DNA of 37,918 bases, from the NCBI GenBank assembly GCA_020048435.1, contig JAIFMO010000221.1:1-37918 (forward strand). The letters run 5' to 3'. How positions within the stretch are numbered: position 1 is the stretch's first letter; each line of letters starts with the position of its first letter. Positions 1 through 9,219 of the stretch are shown here, in pieces. Position numbers and translations under genes: made by a program. The notes beneath the pieces are model-generated. The model saw only the letters and a list, made by a program, of their open reading frames with translations, was not told the origin of the DNA and did not search any database. This DNA is from Sulfuritalea sp. Lineage in GTDB: Bacteria > Pseudomonadota > Gammaproteobacteria > Burkholderiales > Rhodocyclaceae.

Positions 1-44
1 GCGGGCTTTGTTTTTGTGCGTTGTTCGCAATTCTCGTTGATGGT

Positions 45-578
45 CTATCCCGATTTGAGCCGGTCGCGAAACTTCTGGCGCAGCTTGGCTGCTTTCGGCG
101 CGGCGACGGCCATGCAGTAGGGTTGGCGCGGATTGTTGGCCAGGTAGTCTTGGTGCTCGTCCTCGGCTGGCCAAAAAGTCGGCGCTAGCGATACGGTAGT
201 AACGATGGGGGCGGGCCAGATTTTTTGTGCGTCCAGTTCGGCGATCAGTTCGCGGGCGATGCGCGCCTGCTCGGGCGAGCGGGTGAAGATCACCGAGCGG
301 TACTGGGTGCCGACATCGTTGCCCTGGCGATTTGGCGTGGTTGGATCATGGATGGTGAAGAAGGCTTCAAGCAGCGTGCGATAGTCGATCACGGCGGGAT
401 CGAAGCTTAGCAACACCACCTCGACGTGGCCGGTGTTGCCGCTGCAAATCGCGCGGTAGTCGGGGTTCTCGGTGTGACCGCCGCAGTAGCCGGATATTGC
501 CGATTCGACACCGGCAAGCTGGCGCAGCGCCCCTTCGACGCACCAAAAACAACCGCCACCCAATATCGCCGTTTCCAT
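45..578 (-). CDS. msrA: Peptide-methionine (S)-S-oxide reductase MsrA
   Basis: ORF with GGCFWCVEGALRQLAGV active-site motif, GHVEVV and AEDEHQDYL; typical length. Confidence 0.95.
   Translation of the reverse strand: METAILGGGCFWCVEGALRQLAGVESAISGYCGGHTENPDYRAICSGNTGHVEVVLLSFDPAVIDYRTLLEAFFTIHDPTTPNRQGNDVGTQYRSVIFTRSPEQARIARELIAELDAQKIWPAPIVTTVSLAPTFWPAEDEHQDYLANNPRQPYCMAVAAPKAAKLRQKFRDRLKSG
171..196 (-). repeat. Dispersed motif copy 1 (inside msrA)
   Basis: Minus strand reads CCGTATCGCTAGCGCCGACTTTTTGG. Confidence 0.9.
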
Positions 579-588
579 GTTCGCGAGT

Positions 589-1597
589 TTAGGCCGACAG
601 CGGCGGTTCGTCCATCAGCGCGATTTGTTCGCGCAATTCGAGGATGCGCTCTTCCCAATAACGCGGCGTGTCGAACCAGGGGAAGGCGAGAGGGAAAGCG
701 GGGTCGGACCAGCGCCGGGCAATCCAGGCCGAGTGATGAATCAGCCGCAGGGTGCGCAGGGCTTCGACGAGATGCAGTTCGCCCGTATCGAACTCGGCGA
801 AATCTTCGTAGCCAGCGAGAATGGCGTGCAATTGGCTCGTGCGCTCATCGCGTTCGCCGGAGAGCAGCATCCACAAGTCTTGCACGGCAGGCCCCATGCG
901 GGCGTCGTCGAAGTCGACGAAATGGGGGCCGGCGACGTCTGCCGCCGTACCTTCGCCCACCCACAGCACATTGCCCATGTGACAGTCGCCATGTAGGCGA
1001 AGGGTCTTCACCTTGCTGGCGCGGTCGTAACGGCGGTATAAAGTCGTGGGACAGCAACCACTGGCGCGGCTCTTCGCCGAAGCTGACGACATCGAGCGCC
1101 GGACGGTGGCGGAAGGGTTGCAACGCGCCAATGGCGTGGATACGGCCGAGAAAGCGGCCCAACCATTCGAGCGTGCCGGGCTGGTCGAGCTCCGGGGGGC
1201 GGCCCGCCTGACGCGGGAAAACGGCGAAGCGAAAACCCTTGTGCGCGTGCAGCGTCTTGCCGTTGGCGACAAGTGGCGGCACGGCCGGAATCTCACGCGC
1301 GGCGAGTTCGGCGGCGAAAGCGTGTTCTTCGAGGATGGCGGCATCCGACCAGCGATCGGGTCGGTAGAACTTGGCGACGACTGAAGTGCTGGCGGCAATC
1401 TGAGCGTCGGCGCCGCCGGGGAGGAAAGCGGCGGCGGGAACGGCATCCTCGATGCCGAGCTGATAGACGCGATTCTCGAAGCTGTTGAGTCCCAACAGAC
1501 GGCCATCGCCATGCAGGCCGACACTGTCCAGCGCGTCGAGCACGGTGTCGGGCGTCAGCCCCGAATAGGGATGTGGGTGGGGCTGCGCGGCGGACAT
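589..1597 (-). pseudogene. srkA: SrkA/RdoA-like stress-response kinase (APH-type fold), split by an apparent frameshift near 1030-1050
   Basis: N-terminal half (SVGLHGDGRLLGLNSFENRVYQLG, VVAKFYRPDRWS) lies in ORF 845..1693. C-terminal half (LHGDCHMGNVLW, FVDFDDARMGPAVQDLWML) lies in ORF 589..1524, in a different minus frame. Confidence 0.8.
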
Positions 1598-1625
1598 GGG
1601 CAGCGGCTGGTTCGCGCCCGGGCGC

Positions 1626-1853
1626 TCAGGCGCCCTCACGCTCCGCCAGGCGGCGCAGCACCAGCGGAAAGGCGCCGGTGAGAAACAGGGCAATAGCCGT
1701 GACGAGCAGCGCCAGGCCGGCCGCCATGCTGTCGTTGAAGATTGGATGAACGCTGCCCATCAGCCCGGCGAAGGCGGCAATGCCGGCAAGGGTGGTGACG
1801 ATGCCCAGCGCGGTGAAGGCGAGAAAAGTCCAGGGCCAATGGTGCGGTTTCAT
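1626..1853 (-). CDS. Small two-TM hypothetical membrane protein
   Basis: 75-aa ORF with two hydrophobic segments, fitting the gap between neighbouring minus-strand genes. Confidence 0.6.
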   Translation of the reverse strand: MKPHHWPWTFLAFTALGIVTTLAGIAAFAGLMGSVHPIFNDSMAAGLALLVTAIALFLTGAFPLVLRRLAEREGA

Positions 1854-1877
1854 CTCGGCGGAGTCATCTCGGCGGAT

Positions 1878-3182
1878 TCACTTGTGACGAAGGTCGATGA
1901 CGCGCCGGGCCTTGCCGGCCGATCGCTCGATGGTATCGACATCAACCACGTCAACCTGGGGATTGATACCGATGTATGACTTGATGTGGTGTTGCAATTC
2001 CCACGCTGCCGCCTGTCGCACCAACTGGGGTTCGCCAGCGAACTCGGGCTTGATCTCGACTTTCACGGCAAGATCGTCCATGTGGCCACGGCGCGAGACT
2101 TCCAGCACATAGTGGGGGGCGAGCTTCGGCGTCCGGAGGATGAATTCTTCAATCTGCGATGGAAAAACATTGACGCCGCGAATGACCAGCATGTCGTCGG
2201 AGCGACCGGTGATTTTGCCGATACGGCGGAAGCTGCGCGCGGTGGGCGGCAACAGGCGGGTAAGGTCGCGAGTGCGATAACGGACGATCGGCAGCGCCTC
2301 CTTGCTAAGGGAAGTGAATACTAACTCGCCTGCTTCGCCTTCTGGCAACACCTTGCCGGTGACCGGATCGATGATCTCCGGATAAAAATGGTCTTCCCAT
2401 ATGGTCGGGCCGTCGCGGCTTTCAAGGCATTCGCAGGCGACGCCGGGGCCGATGACTTCAGACAGACCATACAGATCCATCGCCGCGATGCCCAGTCGCG
2501 TTTCCAGTTCACGCCGCATTTCCTCGCCCCACGGCTCGGCGCCGAAAATGCCCCGCTGCAGGCTGCTCTTGGCCGGATCGAGGCCCTGGCGCTCGAATTC
2601 GTCGACGATGTTGAGCACGTAGGATGGCGTACCGACGATCATGGTCGGCTTGAAATCCTGGATCAGCTGCACCTGCCGCTCGGTCTGGCCGCCGGAAATC
2701 GGTACCACCGTGCAACCAACGCGCTCGGCGCCGTAATGAACGCCGAGGCCACCGGTGAACAGGCCGTAGCCGTGGGTGATGTGGATGATGTCGCGGCGCG
2801 TACCGCCAGCAGCGCGGATCGAGCGCGCCATGATGCCGGCCCAGGTGTCGATGTCCTTCTGCGTGTAGCCAACCACGGTCGGCTTGCCGGTGGTGCCTGA
2901 CGAGGCATGGATACGCACCACGTCGTCCATTGGCACCGCGAACATGCCGAAGGGGTAGGTGTCGCGCAGATCGAGCTTGCCGGTGAAGGGAAACTTCGCC
3001 AGGTCGTCAAGCGACTGGAGATCGTCCGGATGCACGCCGGCGGCGTCGAACCCGGCCCGGGTGTGGGCGACGTTGGCATAGGCGTGATGCAGGGTCTTTT
3101 TCAGGCGATCAAGTTGCAGCGCCGCGATCTCGTCGCGGCTGGCGGTTTCGATGGGTTCCATGATTGTTGGAGCGTGGTTCAT
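1878..3182 (-). CDS. Phenylacetate-CoA ligase family protein (PaaK-like)
   Basis: HASSGTTGKPTVVGYTQKD, DLYGLSEVIGPGVACEC, GRSDDMLVIRGVNVFPSQIE; start chosen at MNHAPTIMEP. Confidence 0.9.
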   Translation of the reverse strand: MNHAPTIMEPIETASRDEIAALQLDRLKKTLHHAYANVAHTRAGFDAAGVHPDDLQSLDDLAKFPFTGKLDLRDTYPFGMFAVPMDDVVRIHASSGTTGKPTVVGYTQKDIDTWAGIMARSIRAAGGTRRDIIHITHGYGLFTGGLGVHYGAERVGCTVVPISGGQTERQVQLIQDFKPTMIVGTPSYVLNIVDEFERQGLDPAKSSLQRGIFGAEPWGEEMRRELETRLGIAAMDLYGLSEVIGPGVACECLESRDGPTIWEDHFYPEIIDPVTGKVLPEGEAGELVFTSLSKEALPIVRYRTRDLTRLLPPTARSFRRIGKITGRSDDMLVIRGVNVFPSQIEEFILRTPKLAPHYVLEVSRRGHMDDLAVKVEIKPEFAGEPQLVRQAAAWELQHHIKSYIGINPQVDVVDVDTIERSAGKARRVIDLRHK

Positions 3183-3195
3183 GTGGCGTCCTGCC

Positions 3196-4401
3196 TCAAG
3201 CGCCGTAAAGCCCACGCGCGAGGTCGGCCTGAATGTCGCTCAGATCTTCGAGGCCAACGGCAATGCGCAGCAGTCCCTCGGTAATGCCCGAAGCGGCGCG
3301 CGCCTCCGGCGTGATGCGGCTGTGCGTGGTCGAGGCCGGATGGGTGATGGTGGTCTTGGTATCGCCAAGGTTGGCGGTGATCGAGAGCATGCGGGTTGAA
3401 TCGATCACCCGCCAGGCAGCCTCGCGAGCATTTGGCTCGCCTTTCACAGCGAAACTGACGATGGCGCCGCCGCTTTTCTGCTGCCGCATCGCTAGCGCGT
3501 GCTGTGGATGCGACGGCAGGCCGGGGTAGAACACGCGCGCCACGGCAGGTTGCGCTTCCAGCCACTGCGCCAGTTTCAGCGCGCTGGCGGATTGCGCTTC
3601 CATGCGGATGCGCAGGGTTTCCAGCCCCTTGAGGATGATCCAGGCGTTGAACGGCGACAGCGTCGGACCGGCGGTACGCAGGTATTTGAATATTTCCTCG
3701 ACCAGCGCGTTGCCGCCACAGACGGCACCGCCGAGCACACGGCCCTGGCCATCGAGATATTTGGTGGCCGAGTGGATGACGAGATCGGCGCCGAGTTCGA
3801 GCGGACGTTGCAAGACGGGCGTGCAGAAGCAGTTGTCGACCGCCAGCACCGCGCCGGCGGCGTGCGCCACCGCGGCCACGGCGGCGATGTCAATGACTTC
3901 GGTGAGCGGATTTGATGGCGTCTCGATGAAGAACAGCCGGGTGGATGGCCGCACCGCCGCGCGGTAGGCCTCGATGTCGGTGGCGTCGACAAAACTGGTC
4001 TCGATGCCGAACTTGCCGAGGATGTTGCCGCCGAAAAGCTGTTGCGTGGCGCCGAAAATGCCGCGCGAGGCGACGACGTGGTCGCCGGCCTTGAGCAGCG
4101 CCATGGCGGTGGCGAGGATGGCGGCCATGCCGCTGGCGGTGGCGACGCACCGCTCGGCGCCTTCGAGTGCGGCGAGGCGCTCTTGCAGCATCGACACGGT
4201 GGGGTTGGTGAAGCGGGCATAGACCATGCCCTCCTCTTCGCCCGAAAAGCGTGCCGCGGCATGGGCGGCGCTATCAAAAACGAAGCTGGAGGTGAGGTAA
4301 AGCGCCTCGGAATGCTCGCCGAACTGGCTGCGCTGCTGGCCTGCGCGCACCGCCAGCGTGTCCATGTGCCAATCATTCGCAGTGATCGAGGTCTCGCTCA
4401 T
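3196..4401 (-). CDS. metZ: O-succinylhomoserine sulfhydrylase (Cys/Met metabolism PLP enzyme)
   Basis: PLP motif SATKYLDGQGRVLGG, ETPSNPLTEV; location next to purF. Confidence 0.9.
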   Translation of the reverse strand: MSETSITANDWHMDTLAVRAGQQRSQFGEHSEALYLTSSFVFDSAAHAAARFSGEEEGMVYARFTNPTVSMLQERLAALEGAERCVATASGMAAILATAMALLKAGDHVVASRGIFGATQQLFGGNILGKFGIETSFVDATDIEAYRAAVRPSTRLFFIETPSNPLTEVIDIAAVAAVAHAAGAVLAVDNCFCTPVLQRPLELGADLVIHSATKYLDGQGRVLGGAVCGGNALVEEIFKYLRTAGPTLSPFNAWIILKGLETLRIRMEAQSASALKLAQWLEAQPAVARVFYPGLPSHPQHALAMRQQKSGGAIVSFAVKGEPNAREAAWRVIDSTRMLSITANLGDTKTTITHPASTTHSRITPEARAASGITEGLLRIAVGLEDLSDIQADLARGLYGA

Positions 4402-5930
4402 TCGGAAGTCACCAGATTGAGATCAAGCTGGCCACCTTCACTGCCGTCGGCCTCGTCATGGCTACTCTTGTTGGATTTGCCGCGAGCCTGTTCGATGCCA
4501 CTGAGATACTCGGCGCTGATGTCGCCGGTGACGTAATGGCCGTCGAAGCAGGAGGTGTCGAACTGGGTCAGCGACGGATTGAGGGTGCGCACCGCCTGCT
4601 TCAATGCGTCGAGATCCTGGTAGATCAGCGCGTCGGCGCCGATCTCGCGGCAGATTTCGTCGTCGGAACGGAAGGCGGCAATCAGCTCGTTGCGCGTCGG
4701 CATATCAATGCCATAAACGTTGGCAAAGCGCACGGGCGGCGAAGCGGAGGCAAAGTAGACTTTCTTGGCCCCGGCCTCGCGTGCCATCGTGATGATCTCG
4801 TGGCTGGTGGTGCCGCGCACGATGGAATCGTCGACCAGCAGCACGCGCTTGCCCCTGAATTCCTGAACGATGGCGTTAAGCTTCTGCCGCACCGATTTCG
4901 TGCGCGAGGCTTGGCCGGGCATGATGAAAGTACGGCCGATGTAGCGGTTTTTGACGAAGCCTTCGCGGTAGGGCAGCCCCAGGCGCACCGCCAGTTCCAT
5001 CGCCGCTGGCCGCGAGGAATCGGGGATGGGGATGACCACGTCGATTTCGAGGTGCGGCATGGTGTGGCGCAGCTTGTCGGCGAGAAATTCGCCCATCTTG
5101 ACGCGCGTTTCGTAGACCGAGACGCCGTCGATCAGTGAGTCGGGACGCGCCAGATAAACATACTCGAACATGCAAGGCGCGTGCATCGTGTGTTCAGCGC
5201 ACTGGCGGCTGACAAAATTGCCCTGCATATCGATCAACACCGCCTCGCCCGGCGCCACGTCGCGCATGAACTTGAAGCCGAGGGTGTCGATGGCCACGCT
5301 TTCCGATGCAACCAGATATTCCATGCCTTCGGGCGTCTCGTTGCGACCGACCACCAGCGGCCGGATGCCATAGGGATCGCGGAAGGCAAGCAAACCGTAG
5401 CCGGCGATCATGGCCACCACGGCATAGGCGCCCTTGACCCGCCGATGGACGCCAGCCACGGCCTTGAAAATCATCTCGGCATCGACCTGATATTTGGTCG
5501 AAGCCACTTGCAGTTCGTGCGCCAGCACATTGAGCAGCACCTCCGAGTCGGAGTTGGTATTCATGTGGCGCAGGTCTTGCAAAAACATGTCGCGCTTGAG
5601 CTGTTCGGCGTTGGTGAGATTGCCGTTGTGTGCCAGCATCAGGCCGAAGGGTGAATTGACGTAGAAGGGCTGCGCCTCGGCCGAGCTATAGGCCGAGCCC
5701 GCCGTGGGATAACGGCAATGGGCGATGCCCCAGCGGCCGATCAGGTCGCGCATGTTGCGCGTGCGGAACACGTCGCGCACGTAGCCCGAGCCCTTGTGCA
5801 TGTGGAAACGTCCGGCTTCGGCCGTGGCTATGCCCGCCGCGTCCTGGCCGCGATGCTGCAAGACCTGCAAGCCGTCATACAGCAGCTGACCGACTTGCGT
5901 CGTCGCCATGACTCCGAGAATTCCACACAT
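4398..5930 (-). CDS. purF: Amidophosphoribosyltransferase
   Basis: MCGILGVM N-terminus, QHRGQDAAGI, VLLVDDSIVRGTTSHEI. Confidence 0.97.
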   Translation of the reverse strand: MCGILGVMATTQVGQLLYDGLQVLQHRGQDAAGIATAEAGRFHMHKGSGYVRDVFRTRNMRDLIGRWGIAHCRYPTAGSAYSSAEAQPFYVNSPFGLMLAHNGNLTNAEQLKRDMFLQDLRHMNTNSDSEVLLNVLAHELQVASTKYQVDAEMIFKAVAGVHRRVKGAYAVVAMIAGYGLLAFRDPYGIRPLVVGRNETPEGMEYLVASESVAIDTLGFKFMRDVAPGEAVLIDMQGNFVSRQCAEHTMHAPCMFEYVYLARPDSLIDGVSVYETRVKMGEFLADKLRHTMPHLEIDVVIPIPDSSRPAAMELAVRLGLPYREGFVKNRYIGRTFIMPGQASRTKSVRQKLNAIVQEFRGKRVLLVDDSIVRGTTSHEIITMAREAGAKKVYFASASPPVRFANVYGIDMPTRNELIAAFRSDDEICREIGADALIYQDLDALKQAVRTLNPSLTQFDTSCFDGHYVTGDISAEYLSGIEQARGKSNKSSHDEADGSEGGQLDLNLVTSE

Positions 5931-5940
5931 CGTCTCGACC

Positions 5941-6438
5941 CTATCTGTAACTGTAACGAATCCGTTTTGCCACGTCCGCCGGAAGCTGGGGCTTCACGGC
6001 AATCACCAGCGTTTCCAGCGGTGGCGCCAGTGTTGCCTCGCGCCACCATACCTCCTTCGGCAACGGCGTCAGCCCACCAAGCAGTACCGCCACCGCTGCA
6101 ATCAACACCCCCCGCGCCACGCCAAACACCGCGCCGAGCAGGCGGTCAAGCAATCCCAGCCCGACGACGCGCAACAGCAGGCTCAACAACTGCCGCGCGA
6201 TGGCAAACACCACCAGCACGGCGATGAAGATCGTCGCAAAGCCGGCAACGTAGCGCATCGGGCCCTCGGGCACCAGCTTGGCGAACAATATCGCCACGTC
6301 CGGCGCAAACTGCCGCGCCACGAAAATGGCGGCAACCCAAGCCGCCAATGCCAGCAACTCGCTGACCACGCCGCGCCACAGTCCCAGCACCAACGACCCG
6401 GCGATCACGCCGAGCACTGCGTAGTCGAATACCGTCAC
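5941..6438 (-). CDS. cvpA: Colicin V production family membrane protein
   Basis: Hydrophobic CvpA-like protein (DYAVLGVIAGSLVLGLWRGVVSELLALAAW) upstream of purF. Confidence 0.9.
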   Translation of the reverse strand: MTVFDYAVLGVIAGSLVLGLWRGVVSELLALAAWVAAIFVARQFAPDVAILFAKLVPEGPMRYVAGFATIFIAVLVVFAIARQLLSLLLRVVGLGLLDRLLGAVFGVARGVLIAAVAVLLGGLTPLPKEVWWREATLAPPLETLVIAVKPQLPADVAKRIRYSYR

Positions 6439-6442
6439 GCCT

Positions 6443-7231
6443 TCACTTTGGAGCCACGGGTCCGGTTACGCCGACAATTTTCGACTTGATCGCCGCCTTT
6501 TCCGCCGCCTCTTTCGTGGCAAAAGGCCCCGCGCGCACCCGCGTGCGCGGCCCCTGCGGCGAATCGAAGGTTTCCGTATAGCTGGGCACGCCCAGCTCCT
6601 TTAGCTTCCTGGTCAGCAATTTGACGTTGCCTGAATCCTTATAGGCACCCAGTTGCACCACCCACGGGCTCTCGCCACCGCCGACGCCGCCACTGCCACC
6701 ACCGGATAGTGCCGCGGTGGCACGGGCCGCCTCGCTGGCTGTTTCTTTCTTTTCGGTGGGTTTCTCCGCTGGTTTTTCGGGCGGCTTTACGGGGGAAGCG
6801 GATTTCGCGTCAGCCTTCGCCGCTGTATCGGGTTTGGATGGCGGCCGGGTTTCTGATTTTGATTTGGGTTCAATCTTGCTCGCCGTCTTTGACTCCGCTT
6901 TTGCTTCGGCGGGAGTGTCGCTTTCGACCGGGGAGGCAATCTGTTTCCCTTGGGCTACAGCGGGGGGCAACGGTGTCGGGCCCTTGACGGCAAGAATGCG
7001 TGCGGTCGGATCACCCCCATCCTGGCTCGGAATGCGCACCTGGATATCTTGCGCCGGGGGTCGCGGCTCACGGTCCATCACCATCGGCAACACGATCACT
7101 GCGGCCAGAGCCAAGGCCGTGGCGCCGACAAGACGCCGCCGGGCACGACGCTTGAGGTCGCTCTGGGCGTCCTCCGCCGTGCCATCATCAGCTCTGGTAT
7201 CTCTAGCGCTTTGTGTCTGGATGTTTGCCAT
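6443..7231 (-). CDS. SPOR-domain protein (DedD-like)
   Basis: Single TM segment, Lys/Pro/Ala-rich linker, C-terminal SPOR domain (WVVQLGAYKDSGNVKLLTRKLKELGVPSYTE); between folC and cvpA. Confidence 0.9.
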   Translation of the reverse strand: MANIQTQSARDTRADDGTAEDAQSDLKRRARRRLVGATALALAAVIVLPMVMDREPRPPAQDIQVRIPSQDGGDPTARILAVKGPTPLPPAVAQGKQIASPVESDTPAEAKAESKTASKIEPKSKSETRPPSKPDTAAKADAKSASPVKPPEKPAEKPTEKKETASEAARATAALSGGGSGGVGGGESPWVVQLGAYKDSGNVKLLTRKLKELGVPSYTETFDSPQGPRTRVRAGPFATKEAAEKAAIKSKIVGVTGPVAPK

Positions 7232-7236
7232 TCGCG

Positions 7237-8562
7237 TCAGGCACCGCGTTCTCGATCGCGCAGAATCTCGGCTACTGTGAGGAAAGATCCGAAGGCGACG
7301 ATTCTATCATCACCCTGTGCGGCTTCCCGCGCATGGCGCAACGCGGCCAGCGGCGAAGGAAAACGCCCTTCTGCCGGGCAACCAGCCTGCCCGAGCGCCT
7401 CGGCCAAAAAGTCGGCGCTAGCGGCACGGGGGCCAGCGAGCGTACAGGGTAGCCAGTGGTCAACGCGATGCCTGATGGCGTCGATGACGCCGGTGATGTC
7501 CTTGTCCTTCATCATGCCAAAGACCGCCCAGGTGGCGGGGTGGAAACCCATATTGCCAAGATTGTCGGCCAGCACACGCGCCGCTTGGGGATTGTGGGCA
7601 ACATCGACCACCAGCGCCGGCCGCCCGGGCAGCACCTGAAAGCGGCCAGGCAGAGCGACTTCAAGCAGGCCGCGGCGGATGTCCTGCATGGCCACGGGTA
7701 ATTGGGGACGCAACGCATCGAGCGCGGCGAGCACGCAGGCGGCGTTGCCAAACTGGACGGCACCGCGCAGCGCGGGATAGGCGAGGCCGGAACGTTTGCC
7801 GCCGCGACCGTGGTATTGCCACTGGCCATCCTGCCGTTCATAGCCAAAGTCGCGACCGATAAGCAAGAAGTCGGCGCTAGCAGAACGGCAATGTTCGACC
7901 AGGCTCGTCGGTGGAGCGGCATCACCACAAATCGCCGGCTTGCCGGCGCGAAAGATGCCTGCCTTTTCGTAACCGATGGCCTCGCGCGTGGCGCCAAGGT
8001 AGTCCATGTGGTCGAGATCGACGCTGGTAACAATGGCAACATCGGGCTCATAGATATTGGTGGCGTCGAGACGGCCGCCCAGGCCCACTTCGAGGATGAC
8101 CGCGTCGAGCGGCTGCGCGGCGAAAACTTCCCAGGCCGCGAGGGTGCCGAACTCGAAATAGGTCAGCGGCACGGCATGACTGAACTCGTCGCCAAACTCG
8201 TCGCCAAATCCCGCGCCCCCGTTCCTGGCTACCGCGACCCGGGCAAAGCCCGCGCACAGCGCCGCATCGCCAACCGGCCGGCCGTCGATGCGCACGCGCT
8301 CGTTGTAGTGAAGCAGATGCGGCGAGGTGTAGAGCCCGACGCGATAACCGGCGCACAGCAAAATACGTTCGAGCATGGCGCAAGTGGACCCCTTGCCGTT
8401 GGTGCCGCCGACGAGGATGACGGGACAGGTCTGCCGCTGACCGAGACGCCGGGAAACTTCGCGCACCCGGTCGAGGCCCAGCGCGATGGGCTGGGCATGC
8501 TGACGCTCGATGTGGTCGAGCCAGTCGGGGAGGTTGTCGGGGGGTGAAGTCATTCGATCCAT
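7237..8562 (-). CDS. folC: Bifunctional folylpolyglutamate/dihydrofolate synthase
   Basis: VGGTNGKGSTCAMLERIL, SPHLLHYNERVRIDGRP, EVGLGGRLDATN; contains two copies of the dispersed motif. Confidence 0.95.
   Translation of the reverse strand: MDRMTSPPDNLPDWLDHIERQHAQPIALGLDRVREVSRRLGQRQTCPVILVGGTNGKGSTCAMLERILLCAGYRVGLYTSPHLLHYNERVRIDGRPVGDAALCAGFARVAVARNGGAGFGDEFGDEFSHAVPLTYFEFGTLAAWEVFAAQPLDAVILEVGLGGRLDATNIYEPDVAIVTSVDLDHMDYLGATREAIGYEKAGIFRAGKPAICGDAAPPTSLVEHCRSASADFLLIGRDFGYERQDGQWQYHGRGGKRSGLAYPALRGAVQFGNAACVLAALDALRPQLPVAMQDIRRGLLEVALPGRFQVLPGRPALVVDVAHNPQAARVLADNLGNMGFHPATWAVFGMMKDKDITGVIDAIRHRVDHWLPCTLAGPRAASADFLAEALGQAGCPAEGRFPSPLAALRHAREAAQGDDRIVAFGSFLTVAEILRDRERGA
7404..7429 (-). 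repeat. Dispersed motif copy 2 (inside folC)
   Basis: Minus strand reads CCGTGCCGCTAGCGCCGACTTTTTGG. Confidence 0.9.
7865..7888 (-). repeat. Dispersed motif copy 3 (inside folC, slightly diverged)
   Basis: Minus strand reads CCGTTCTGCTAGCGCCGACTTCTT. Confidence 0.85.
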
Positions 8563-8667
8563 TCAGTCATCGGGCGGGTAACTGATCATAATGCTGCCGC
8601 TCATGGATTCAGCGACTAGACCGTGTCTACCCGCGTTTGCAAACACCCAACAATGCGCGTTGTAGGA

Positions 8668-9078
8668 TTACTCAGTGACGTTGGTCGCCTTATGGTAGAT
8701 GTATTTTGGGTGAGCACACCCGCGGCCAAGCGCTTTACCAACAACTGCAACCAGTTCTTCGGTACTTACCGGCTTTCCGATGATGATATCCTCGCCAGAG
8801 AGTTTTTTCTCGTCATGCCTCAGCATCGCGGTGATGTAGACCACTTTGATGTGTTTCAGATCCGGGTCCGAATGTAGCAAGGCGGCCACTGCGCTGCCAA
8901 GTAAATCCGGCATCAGTATGTCCAGAAGGACCAGGTCGGGTTGGCATTTTCTGGCGACTTCGACGGCCAAACTTCCCTTGGTTTCCGTAAACACCTCGTA
9001 GACACCAGTTGATTCGAGCTTCAGTTTGAGCAACTCGAGCGTCTTCGGGTCATCATCTACGATCAGAATCTTTTTCAC
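8668..9078 (-). CDS. Single-domain response regulator (CheY-like receiver)
   Basis: KILIVDDDPKTLELL, LVLLDILMPD, IIIGKPVSTEEL. Confidence 0.9.
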   Translation of the reverse strand: MKKILIVDDDPKTLELLKLKLESTGVYEVFTETKGSLAVEVARKCQPDLVLLDILMPDLLGSAVAALLHSDPDLKHIKVVYITAMLRHDEKKLSGEDIIIGKPVSTEELVAVVGKALGRGCAHPKYIYHKATNVTE

Positions 9079-9219
9079 GGCACTACTCCCCCTCGTTTAT
9101 GAAAATGATGATGGGAGCGCGGCACCTGATGTCTGGCGCTCTCTAATACAAAAGCATAGCCATCAAATTTAATCCGGTCTGTATGCCGGGACACAGAGTG
9201 ATTACGGTGTTGATCTGGG

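Noticed and set aside
426-1211. Long plus-strand ORF antisense to msrA and the kinase gene
   Set aside because: Arg/Ala-rich translation with no recognisable motifs; typical shadow ORF in GC-rich DNA opposite real genes.
3489-3499. CGCTAGCGC in metZ
   Set aside because: Only the short palindrome matches; no flanking motif sequence.
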